Assembly (NCBI GenBank): GCA_037127315.1
Contig: JBBBDQ010000421.1
Span: forward strand, 1,276,001-1,340,000
DNA length: 64,000 bases
Direction of reading: 5' to 3'
Origin: Ascarosepion bandense
Taxonomy: Eukaryota > Mollusca > Cephalopoda > Sepiida > Sepiidae
How positions within the stretch are numbered: the stretch's first letter is position 1; every line of letters starts with the position of its first letter. The notes under the pieces were generated by a model. That model saw nothing but the letters and a program-made list of their open reading frames with translations. It ran no database searches and had not been told where the DNA came from. Positions 54,906 to 64,000 of this stretch are shown here, one piece after another. Position numbers and translations under genes: made by a program.

Positions 54906-56275
54906 AGGCTCTTGATAAGAACGCGATGCTTGAGCTGTAGCTGTTACTATTTCGAAAGTATTTGACAAGGTTTGGCGTGTTGGTCTTCTGTGCATTCTCC
55001 AGAGCTACGGTATTTATTGACGATTGTTTGAATTAATTCAATCGTTTCTATCAAATCGTGAAATGAAGCTCGTTTGGAATGGACATGCTTCCGAACCTTT
55101 TTATACAAACGCAGTGTCCTTCAAGGCTTTATCCTAAGTTCTACGCTTTTTCTGAACTTCATCAATGATCTTTCTTATGTAATCAGCTCCCAAGTATGCA
55201 TCTATGCAGATAACACCACCATTTACTCTTGTCTCAAAAGTAAATCTGCCAAAGTAAACCTAGCTGCTGTTCTGCAAAATGATCTCCAATTTGTGGCTGA
55301 ATGGGGTAAGAAATGGCTCGTAAATTTTAATGCCAATACTAAGCAGCTTTATTTTAAGCACTATAGATAAATTTTCCTACCTACCATTAGAATGGAAGAC
55401 GCTAGTCTCTTAGAAAGCGACACACTTCACCTCCTTGGCGTAACTCTCTCAACGGAACTCAAATGGAACGGCTACATTGAATCTATAGCTGCATCTACTG
55501 CTAGGAAGTTGGGGTCACGGTGACGGGTCAGAAGGTTTTTCTTGTCAGAATCCATTTAACACACTCATGAATCTACCATTCGTGCATTAAATATTGTTGC
55601 AATCTGCTTGGATGCTCCTGCTATTCATCATCTACAAAATCCAAGGATATGCAATGTAATCGATCCTGATTTGGGATCCCGCCTTCAGTCACTTTCTCAC
55701 CGACGTGATGTGGTTTCCCTCTGTCTTTGCTACAATATTTTCAATATTATGTCTACTGCTCTGACGAGCTTTTTTTTCACTGGTTCCCCAACCACATGAC
55801 TTTAATCACGCTGCTAGATTGGTATCAAGGTCCCACCCTTTTACCGTCAAAATGACTGCCTCTTTTACTCTGCCAGTTTCTTTCTCGCATTTCCCGTTTT
55901 TGGAACTCCCTTCCGTTTGCTTGCTTCCTTGATAGCTACAATCTCAAAAAGTTTAAATGCAACGTCAATTACCTTCTATCGCCTTAATTCCCATTCATCT
56001 CTTATCCTTTCTTCGACATCCCCTGCACCTTGTTTTTTTTCCACTATCACGGTCAAGCAGCCACCAGCTCACTCATTTGTCTCGTATCTAAGAGAAATTT
56101 AGCGGCATGTTTGTCTTGAAGTTTCACTTACATTATTTCTGTGGGTACGGTTTGTTTTTCTCCTGTGGCCAGCTTGAACTTTGTTTACTGATTGAATTTT
56201 CTGTACCCCTGCGCACCAGTGGCATTCCTGCCTTGTTTGGGGTGAAATGATTATAAAAAATATCTGTCAATATGG
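54720..56275 (+). pseudogene. jockey/CR1-like LINE, copy on plus strand with 3' end
   Basis: It begins KVFEAYINAKIIRLLTSQNL and LLSAKQYGFPFARSIADVLT (54730-54845), is interrupted by (TA)n (54854-54902), then YQALDKN. Further on in other frames come LFLNFINDLSYVISSQVCIY and ADNTTIYSCL (YADD reads YADN, 55200), AAVLQNDLQFVAEWGKKWLV, the C-terminal domain, and a 3' end CTGCGCACCAGTGGCATTCC, GGGGTGAAATGATTATAAAA. It meets the minus-strand copy head to head near 54725. Confidence 0.85.
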
Positions 56276-56485
56276 ATGAATGTGTAACTTTTACAAATAA
56301 GGAGGAAAAAGATTTCAATCAATCTGAATTTGGTTTGAAAAGTATTTTGCCGATTGGAAATAGTAAATTTAATGTATTAGTTTGCAATAAAAGCTAAAAT
56401 TAAAACATTTAGGAAAAATTTTCATTTTTTAATTAATTTTAACCGTTAGGTACAGCTTTCTTTTAGGTACCTGTATGTGTGCTTC
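56276..56485. other. unassigned DNA
   Basis: AT-rich, nothing recognised. Confidence 0.4.
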
Positions 56486-56487
56486 TG

Positions 56488-56490
<3 letters not shown>

Positions 56491-56528
<38 letters not shown>

Positions 56529-56543
56529 CACACACACACACAT
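56491..56543. repeat. self-complementary (TG)n(CG)n(CA)n tract
   Basis: A TG run of about 31 bp is followed by GCGCGCG and then CACACACACACA, so the tract can fold on itself. It is pure alternating purine-pyrimidine, the class able to adopt Z-DNA. Confidence 0.95.
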
Positions 56544-56544
56544 A

Positions 56545-57935
56545 TTCGCATGCACACACATACAAACACATTCGCGTGCGTCAATGGGCTAAGTTGTAGT
56601 ATTAGTAAACTAGTTAAAGAGGCATTTATTAATACAGTAAAATTGATTTTCGCTTGTCACATCGTTGGCAACTAAGCTGAGCTTCATAAAAAAAGTGTTT
56701 AACAAAAAAAAAACGAGATAGATAAAATAAAGAGTTATGTAAATTATTGTTTTTTATACTTATTTTTGGCCTTTTAAATGTGCATTGTCAAAAAGAGTAT
56801 TTAATTACTTGTGTGATTGAAAAAGAGAATACTCAATTTCATGACACAAGTGTAGTATATAAAATAATGCAATTGAAAATAAGATATTTTGATATATATC
56901 TTTATAATGTGATATTCCGTTATTTTATGATATCAGAGCAAAAATTTTGCGTTTTTAGTATTTTTCTGTTCATTTTTCTTAAATAAATTTCACTGGCAGC
57001 AGAATTTATTTCATAATGAAAGGTTTTTGTGTGTGTGATAATGTTGTGAAAACAATTCTGAATCTACGATCAGAGAATGATCACTTGTCATAAGGGTTAT
57101 CGCCCATCTTTCTTACTTAGTGCTTCGAGAATACTCCAGGGAGTTAGAGAAGAGTACTCAGCAGTAGAAATGTTGTTCCGGAAGACAACTGCTTCTTAAT
57201 TGTTCATCACAAACCTGACACTTATTTTTGCAAAAGGATACTCGAAACGTAAAAGAACGATGCGAAAAAATACTGGGGAACTTAAGGATAGTTTTCTGTG
57301 CTTAGCAACACTATCATCTTTGACAAAGGTTAAGATTATAGGTTGCTTGTTCGAGCAAGATGTTAATGTGCATAACAATCTTACTAAGAGACAAAAAAGA
57401 AATACAAAGAAAAGATAACTTATCAAGTAATTCGTGAACGATATCTCGCGAAAGACTCCCTTCCGTTCTGAATGATATTGACTTATCTCTGATAAACTGT
57501 CAATAACAGCAGTTTTTTTTTCTTTTCATTATTTCTATTATTTATTTAAACATTTTTTGTACAGTATTTGTGATTCCCCTTCTTTCGTCACATTTATTAC
57601 ATGTAATCGTATTTTTTGACTAGTCAGCACAACTATTTTTAACTGGTGAAGTCTAAGGACTTGTTTCATATCCAACTCTCAAGTTTCATGGTTCATGAAA
57701 AAGCAAAATTTTTTAAATAGGATTCTCCATCTCTCAGTAAAAACTGCATGTTCTTCTTCTTTTCAGGAAGTGGCTAATCATGGCTATTAACAATTTCCAA
57801 ACTTTTGTAGCTACTTGAAACGTTTATCTCTTTATTATCCTTCACTATGTGAACCAGAAATTTCAAATATCTTTTTTTAAATACTAGGCATACTTGTCCT
57901 TTTTATTTCCATTTCACTTACATGCTCCGTCCATG
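56545..57935. other. unassigned DNA containing one arm of an inverted repeat
   Basis: 56961-57200 is similar to the reverse complement of 60835-61113 (for example CGATCAGAGAATGATCA and GCTTCGAGAATACTCCAGGG). No reading frame is conserved between the two, so coding is unlikely. Confidence 0.6.
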
Positions 57936-57938
57936 GTA

Positions 57939-58820
57939 CGAGGGTCATTCAATAAATAAGGTGAATTTTTCGGTATAGGGACTTCTAATACAGATAGAAG
58001 CTTACTTTTTTTTTTCAACGTAATCTCCCAGCAGTGTCACACACTTTTCCCATCTGTGCACAAACTTCCGTATTCCCTCACCGTAAAAATCTTTGGACTG
58101 ATGTCTCAGCCAAACACTCCCAGCACTTTTGACTTCATCGTCACTTTCAAACTTCGTGCCTCTCGTGAACGCTTTCAAGGGACCAAACAGGTGAATGTCT
58201 GACGGGGCAAGGTCTGGGCTGTAAGGGGGATGAGGGAGCAGTTCCCAGCCCAGCTCGTTGATGGTCTGCACTGTTTGGGCTGCTGTGTGTGGCTTTGCGT
58301 TGTCTTGATGCAAGACGACTCTATGTGACTGATGATCCCTGCGTTTGTTCAACAGATTATCCTTGCAATGTCATCCACTGTGACCCTTCTGTCAGACAGA
58401 ATGAGGTCATTGACTGATTCGATCACCTCAGGAGACCTCACTTCTGTAGGCCTCCTAGGCCTGTCTTCATCCTCAACACTGCTCCGTCCTTCTTTAAACA
58501 ATTTAGCCCACTTGAAGACATTTTTTGGTTGAAACATGTGGTACCATACACAGTTGACATTCTCCTATGAATTTAAACTGGTTTGCATCCTTCAGCAACC
58601 AAAAACTTGATAACTGACCTCTGTTCAATCCTGGAGCATGTTTCTTGGTCGGCCATCTTTGTTAATCTCCAAAACTCTCTAAGTTTTTTTTCAATCTGCA
58701 AAAAAATTAAATCCCTTTGAAAAAGAAGTAAAGGAAAAAAATATTTTAAAAAAGTAATCTGCCATCTGTATTAGAAGTCCTTATACCGAAAAATTCACCT
58801 TATTTATTGAATGACCCTCC
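57939..58820 (-). mobile_element. mariner-type transposon, internally deleted, 882 bp
   Basis: Inverted termini of about 60 bp start (C/G)GAGGGTCATTCAATAA and continue with GGTGAATTTTTCGGTATA. TA duplications lie at 57937-57938 and 58821-58822. The central part of the transposase is missing, so the element is non-autonomous. Confidence 0.93.
58002..58537 (-). pseudogene. mariner transposase with central deletion
   Basis: The N-terminal part (58537-58349) reads MFQPKNVFKWAKLFKEGRSS, then RPRRPTEVRSPEVIESVNDL and RVTVDDIARI, the helix-turn-helix region. At about 58350 it jumps to HRVVLHQDNAKPHTA and YSPDLAPSDIHLFGPLK, with 34 residues between the two Asp residues (D34D). The first catalytic Asp and its surroundings (the usual TGDETW block) are deleted, so no active enzyme can be made. 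It ends CVTLLGDYVEKKK. Confidence 0.9.
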
Positions 58821-58822
58821 TA

Positions 58823-60455
58823 TTCTCAGCATCTTTCTTTAGAAACACATCTCCTCTTCATATGTGAAGAAATTGTCCACTGTTCACTGCCATATATACA
58901 TAAAAGTTCAGTACTGTTTTCTCTGTTTCTAATAAAGTTTTCTTGTTTCTTAATACACTGTATAGTTTTTAAAAAGCATCTTTCGCCATTCCAATTAGTG
59001 TCATTTTTTTTTTTTTTTTTTTTTTTGTTATCTGTTAAAACACTTCCCAGCTATTGATATTACTGAACTTCATAATTCACATTTTAGGCATTTCCTATTG
59101 CTGACGACATCTCTTCTTGCAATATGTCCTTTTTCTTGCTTTAATTTATTACATTTTTCTCGTAGTTCCTATAATTGTCATTCTTTGCTGGCTACCAGCA
59201 CGGTGCCATCCGTGTATATTGATAAGATGCTTACCAATAATAAATCCTAGTAGTTCTCTTAGGTTTGGTTGCTCTAATGGTTGAATAAGTCCGGTGAGAA
59301 GACGTGTCCTTGCATCCTTTCTGTTTTTGTGTATTTCACTGTGATAATTTTTGAGTCTATCCACTTGCGAGGAATGAAACGATAAAAATCATTATTTAAC
59401 GTCTGGTTATTCTATTTGTCGTGATTTTCGTTATTAAATGTAAAATATTTATTGTAGACTCATCATAATCTGCATACTAATAAAACTGTTATAAAAATAG
59501 TAATCTAATTTTTATTACTTAATTAAAACTGTATAGTAATATATGTATAGTGAGTGAAATATCTTTTCAAAATATTTTTCAGATTTCGGTTTTCGTAAAG
59601 AAATATAATGAAATCAATAAGAGATGTATATATAGATTAGGTGTGATATACATATATGTATATATAGATTAGGTGTGATATACATATATGTATATATAGA
59701 TTAGGTGTGATATACAGATTTACCAAGTCGTTAATTCTTATCTACGACGTTATGAATGCGGGAGATCGTTATGTCTAGTGTCCAATTTTTAACTGAAATA
59801 TTGATCTGGCGTAAAAGTATCCTTAAAACGTTACTAATAATATTTACAATCAGTATGAATGATAATCCTGTTTCATTTGTAAAACATTTGTTTCGTTTTT
59901 TATATTTTAAATAATCGCCTTCACAAAACTTGTGATAAGTTTTGTCCGTTTCATTTTATGTTTTTTACAATAATAAACACAGATGTCTGTGTTTATCGTT
60001 GCAACGAACGCAACACTGATGCCTGTGTTTATCGTTGAAAGAAAAATCTAAACAATGTGTTTTTGTTTTTTTCATGTCTGGGTGTGAAGAGATAATGATG
60101 TTATAGTTTATGGATTCATCGTGACCAGCGATAGAGAAACAAATGTAAAATACAAAAACATGATATCTGTGTTGTTGTTGTTGTTGTGGTTGTTGTTGTT
60201 GTTTTGTTTTTTGTTTTTTGTTTTTTTGTTTTGTTTTGTTTGTTTTTTCAAATTTTTTTTTTCTTGGTGCCCGAAGAAAAGGTCAAAGACAAAATAGTCA
60301 GAAACAAATTTATAACTCTGGTTTCTTATTTGAAAATGTTCAGACAGATATCTACTTATACGGGTAAAAAAAAAAAAAAAAAATTGGCTTTAACTCGCTT
60401 AATGGACTCAAAGTAAGAGGATATTCTACTTATATTGTAAAAAGAACTTGGTTTA
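58823..60455. other. unassigned DNA with a 30-bp minisatellite
   Basis: 59626-59720 contains three units built on TATAGATTAGGTGTGATATAC. 59975-60040 has a direct repeat of CTGTGTTTATCGTTG. T and A runs lie at 59007-59026 and 60367-60382. No gene recognised. Confidence 0.6.
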
Positions 60456-60462
60456 ATGTTTT

Positions 60463-60838
60463 ATTATTATTCTTCTTTTATGTGCCATGTCCGTTCAGGA
60501 CGTAGGCGATCATGGCTTTCCATATCTCCCTGTTCATGGTGGCTCTTAGCACGCTTTCTCCTGTTGCCCCATGCAACCCTCGTTCCATTATCCACCTGAT
60601 CAGGTCGTTTAAATATGTTATCCGCTGCTTTCCTCTGTCTCTTTTTCCCTCTATCTGGCCTGGTAGTATCAGGTTCTCCAAGCTCTCCTTCCTCATTGCT
60701 TGTCCCAGGAACTTTAGTTGTCTCTTCCTCATGCTCAGTATTAATTTCCTTTTCGTCTCCACCCTTTCCAAAACCTCGTAATTGCTCACATGCTCGGTCC
60801 ATGATATCCGCAATATCCTTCTGTAGAACCAGCTTCAG
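60463..60838 (-). pseudogene. RTE-type LINE 3' end
   Basis: The minus strand reads MRISWTEHVSNYEVLERVET, KRKLILSMRKRQLKFLGQAM, RKESLENLILPGQIEGKRDR, GKQRITYLNDLIRWIMERGL, then MIAYVLNGHGT and a stop, followed by an (AAT)n-like tail. 111 codons are in one frame, the best preserved of the four RTE ends. Upstream of the initial Met, LVLQKDIADIMDRA in another frame shows a frameshift. RT and nuclease regions are absent. Confidence 0.82.
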
Positions 60839-61299
60839 TTGTCAAAATTTTGGGACTATATCTTTTGCTCATCTAGTAGTTAGTGAGGAATTATTAAAAG
60901 GCAGTTATCTTCTAGATAAACATTTCCACTACTTAGTACTCTTTGACTCCCTGGAGTATTCTCGAAGCACTAAGAAAGATGGGCGATAAACCTTATGACA
61001 AATGATCATTCTCTGATCGTAAATTCAGGATTGTTTTCACAAAATCATCGCAAAAAATCTCTCATTAAATACATTCTGATGTCAGTGAAGTTTATTTGAG
61101 AATGAATAGAAAATGTTAGATAGAGAGGCAGACAAAATGTATTTCGTGAATTATATAAGAGACTGAAAACCTCTCAGTCTGACTGTTTTCCTAAAATCTG
61201 ATTAAATGTTCAATCATCAGAATTTTAATTTTTAACAGATATTTTGTCCCCTCTCTTAGTCAAATATCAGTACAATAATTTTCTGAATTCAATAATTAA

Positions 61300-62072
61300 T
61301 TTTTTTTAATCATATCACCCCAAGCAAGGCATTTTACTGCCACTGTTTAGCAGGGGATTACATAGGAGGAAAGTTATGAGAAAGAGTGACAGGTTATAGG
61401 GGGTATCAGGAAGTGGGTAAGAGAAGGTTGGGAATACTTATGAGAGTGGAGTGGACGGAGAAAGGGGCATGAGAGAGAGGATGCAGGTTAGTGAGATAGG
61501 AGATGACTATTTACTTTACATTTAAATTCTTGGAGATTATAGCTGTCAGGAAAGCAAGTAAATGGAACGGAATTTCACAGGCGGGAAGTGCGAGAAAAAA
61601 GCTGATGGAGTAGATTTTGCGTTTACAATTTATTGGTTGCACAGTAAAAGGGTGGGACCTAGTTACTAAATCTTGTGGCTCAAGTAAATTTATATATAGG
61701 GAGTACCAGTGAGCTAAGTTCACTGGAGCAGAAGTCATGAAAGTATTTGTAGAAGAGACATAGGGAAGCAACATTGCGCCGGTGAGAAAGTGACCGTATC
61801 CGAGCTGCCAAGTCGGGAACTATCACATTACAGATTCTCCATGGATTTTGTCAAGGACCCCGAAGTGGATAACAAGAGCACCCGACCAGATATAGCAGCA
61901 GTATTCAATGCACGGGCGGATGGGAGATTTATATATGTGCAGGATTGTTTCAGGTGGAAAAAAACTTCCTGGCCCTACATAGAGAACCGACTTTCTTAGC
62001 GGCGGATTTAGCTATAGATTCTATATAGTCACTCCACTTGAAGTCTGTTGTGAGAGTTAAGCCGAGTATATA
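61300..62072 (-). pseudogene. jockey/CR1-like LINE 3' end
   Basis: The minus strand reads ILGLTLTTDFKWSDYIESIA, KSAAKKVGSLCRARKFF (62060-61960), HIYKSPIRPCIEYCCYIWSG, VSSTNTFMTSAPVNLAHWYS, PINCKRKIYSISFFLALPAC and LAFLTAIISKNLN. A long 3' UTR ends AAACAGTGGCAG, GCCTTGCTTGGGGTGATATG and a short A run at 61300. Stops and frameshifts are present. This copy links the LINE coding region with the tail seen on the VNTR elements. Confidence 0.82.
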
Positions 62073-62074
62073 AA

Positions 62075-62387
62075 TGCTTAGCTCTAAACATTGCATCCAA
62101 GAAATTGAATTGTTGACTTAAAAATCATGCATCGATTTTTATTTTAACTTATTTGGAACTTCATAAATCTTTTATCTGCACACGAATTAGTAGGTTAAGC
62201 AATAAAAGTTTCGTGACAATATTTATTAGAATAATAATTTGTCTTCGCTATTTCTAAAAGACATTCAGTCCTACCTATGTAATATATGTAATATTATCCT
62301 CATCGATTTTCATTCTTAACATTAGATTCTTGTTTTTCAAAGAAAAAAATCGAAATTCGCTTCACTTACGTGAGTACATATACATAC

Positions 62388-62390
<3 letters not shown>
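62075..62390. other. unassigned DNA
   Basis: Nothing recognised before the (GT)n tract at 62393-62446. Confidence 0.5.

Positions 62391-62392
<2 letters not shown>

Positions 62393-62446
<54 letters not shown>
62393..62446. repeat. (TG)n microsatellite
   Basis: About 27 units. Confidence 0.97.
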
Positions 62447-62450
<4 letters not shown>

Positions 62451-62486
62451 TATACTCAGTTAAGCTCTGAGATTAAGGACAGGATG

Positions 62487-63414
62487 GTTAAATAAAAAGA
62501 AGACAAGAGGAAAACTGTATGGACTTTCTCAAGGCAAAAAGACGAAATGATCTTTATTCCAAATTACGTATCTATAAACAAACAGTGTTGGCAAATATTA
62601 AAAAAAAACGCCCACAAATCATTCAAAAAGATTAACAGAATATTTTAGTCTTAGAACTCCTTCATGTGTAGTGCAATGTCACGAGATGCTAAAATGAAGG
62701 GAATTCAACCGTTTTCCTTGGACCTTTTATGTATATTCTTCTGTTTCAGTATCATTTTCATAAGAAAAGTTGAGATTGGGAAAAAACCGGGGCGCTAATT
62801 GATATTTTGATAGTACTGGATGGCGGCGCTCTCGAAGATTTTCCTTCTGAATAAATTGCTTACTCTTTTTATCAGTGTAGCATTTTTTAAATCGAAATTG
62901 TGGTCGAATTTATTTCTGTTTATTACTAATGCATTCGTTAGATTATTATTAGTGATGTCTCTTTTGTGTTCATATAAACGTTTTTTTAGATTTCTACTTG
63001 TTTCTCCGATGTACATTGAGGAACAATCTTTGCAATTTATTTTGTATGTACTTGCTTGTTCATTATTATGATTTCGGTTTTTATAGATCTGACAATGTCC
63101 ATAATAGTTTTGGAAGTAGTTGTTATTATGTGTGTGTTTTTTAGATGAGATAGATTGTTTTGGATAGTAGATGCAATAGAGTTGGTGGGTAGTATAATGT
63201 TTCTGTTATTGTTTAGATTATTATTGTTAACAGTGTTGCTTTTGTTGTGGTTGCATATATTATGTGCCTTTCTTTTTGCATTGTGAATAAAAAGTAAACG
63301 GGTACCGTAAGTTTCTGAATGTGTTTTCTATGTATTTTTTTCTTCTTTTGTTAAATATTGGGGACTGCAGATTCTTAGTGCTCTTAAAAATAAGCCTCTT
63401 GTCTTCTTTTTATT

Positions 63415-63418
<4 letters not shown>
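62487..63418 (-). mobile_element. PLE 3' fragment bounded by 24-bp perfect inverted repeats
   Basis: 62487-62510 (GTTAAATAAAAAGAAGACAA then GAGG) is the exact reverse complement of 63395-63418. Between them lies a minus-strand PLE 3' region with the GIY-YIG domain. A (TA)n run follows at 63419-63467. Confidence 0.82.
62795..63300 (-). pseudogene. PLE GIY-YIG endonuclease fragment
   Basis: The minus strand reads NNRNIILPTNSIASTIQNNL (about 63210), STYKINCKDCSS (Cys pair), then a 73-codon frame MYIGETSRNLKKRLYEHKRD, NALVINRNKFDHNFDLKNAT and FRRKIFESAAIQYYQNIN. This contains the YIG signature, the Arg of the second helix, the H-x-FD and the late Glu (FES) of the nuclease fold. It lacks the RT. 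It is the reference for the inverted halves at 14995-15150. Confidence 0.82.

Positions 63419-63467
<49 letters not shown>
63419..63467. repeat. (TA)n microsatellite
   Basis: Uninterrupted. Confidence 0.97.
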
Positions 63468-63473
<6 letters not shown>

Positions 63474-64000
63474 GAAAACAATCAGTGATAATAGAACTTG
63501 GTAAATAATCCAAGTGGATCCTAGTAATATAATATTAAAACTTACAAAATCTTAAAAATGATCTACAAAAAGAGCTCAATGTATTTAATTACAGGACAGA
63601 TATTTTTTTTAATGAATTCTGAATCAGCTTACATAGGGAATAGTCTATTTTAGCAGACAAAGGTGTTAGATGTCAATCTTGTCAACCGTTGCAAACTGAG
63701 TTCATGTCAGAAGTAAAGTTTCGGCCATACAAAGGGCACGAGATAAGGGCCAAGGGAGGGTAGAAGGATTTTGTCTTAAAGAAAAGAAGTTATATAAAAT
63801 AAAATCAAAGCTGAATATTAACCTTAATTTGTGGTTTTCGGCTTTAGAGGAATTAGAGATGAGTAAAAAATGGAAATATAGTAGCTAATTTAGTTAAACC
63901 TATATTATGAAAATTTAAATTTGTTTTTAAGCCGACATTTAAACACTAATTCATTCCTCTGGTTGGCTTCGATTGTTGCATTATATTATTTTAATTTTTT
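63468..64000. other. unassigned AT-rich DNA
   Basis: Nothing recognised up to the right edge. Confidence 0.5.

Overview
The window reads as animal intergenic DNA made mostly of mobile elements and microsatellites. I find no intact host protein gene. Every coding-looking stretch that I recognise is a decayed transposable element. A cephalopod, probably an octopus or close relative, is the likely source. This is an inference from memory of repeat families: an abundant tRNA-headed SINE, Penelope-like elements (PLEs), RTE and jockey/CR1-like LINEs, many (TA)n and (TG)n tracts, and 5S-like copies of molluscan character. It was not tested by any search.

Layout. 0-13 kb: microsatellites, an RTE remnant, a tRNA-headed SINE whose 3' part folds as a hammerhead ribozyme, a fold-back repeat carrying a second hammerhead family, and SINE copies. 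13-19 kb: a VNTR retroelement with a LINE-type tail, a PLE disrupted by a 5'-truncated R2/Dong-like LINE inside a TAA repeat, and a near-perfect 186-bp palindrome. 19-22 kb: mostly unassigned. 22-26 kb: a second Dong-like LINE split by a dead Tc1 transposon. 26-30.4 kb: a PLE with a TTAA-flanked MITE in its coding region, fused to a 17-unit VNTR array. 30-37 kb: AT-rich DNA, a pogo-like element, and four MITEs in tandem. 37-47 kb: a Helitron end, SINEs, PLE pieces, a third hammerhead candidate, a LINE 3' end and 5S-headed SINE copies. 47-52 kb: a reverse-transcriptase relic, a VNTR insertion with its pre-insertion paralogue 2.5 kb away, and another hammerhead copy. 52-64 kb: a Ty3/Gypsy 3' half with LTR, two head-to-head LINEs, an internally deleted mariner, an RTE 3' end, another LINE 3' end and a PLE endonuclease fragment bounded by inverted repeats.

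How the parts relate. Autonomous-type families (jockey/CR1-like LINE, RTE, Dong-like LINE, PLE, Gypsy, Tc1, mariner) sit beside non-autonomous ones that probably depend on them. The VNTR element shares the 3' end of the jockey/CR1-like LINE. A TTAA MITE looks piggyBac-driven. Some SINEs have composite 5S-tRNA heads. The strongest novelty candidates are the hammerhead folds, the SVA-like VNTR element, the 5S-tRNA SINE head and the microsatellite-targeted Dong-like LINE.
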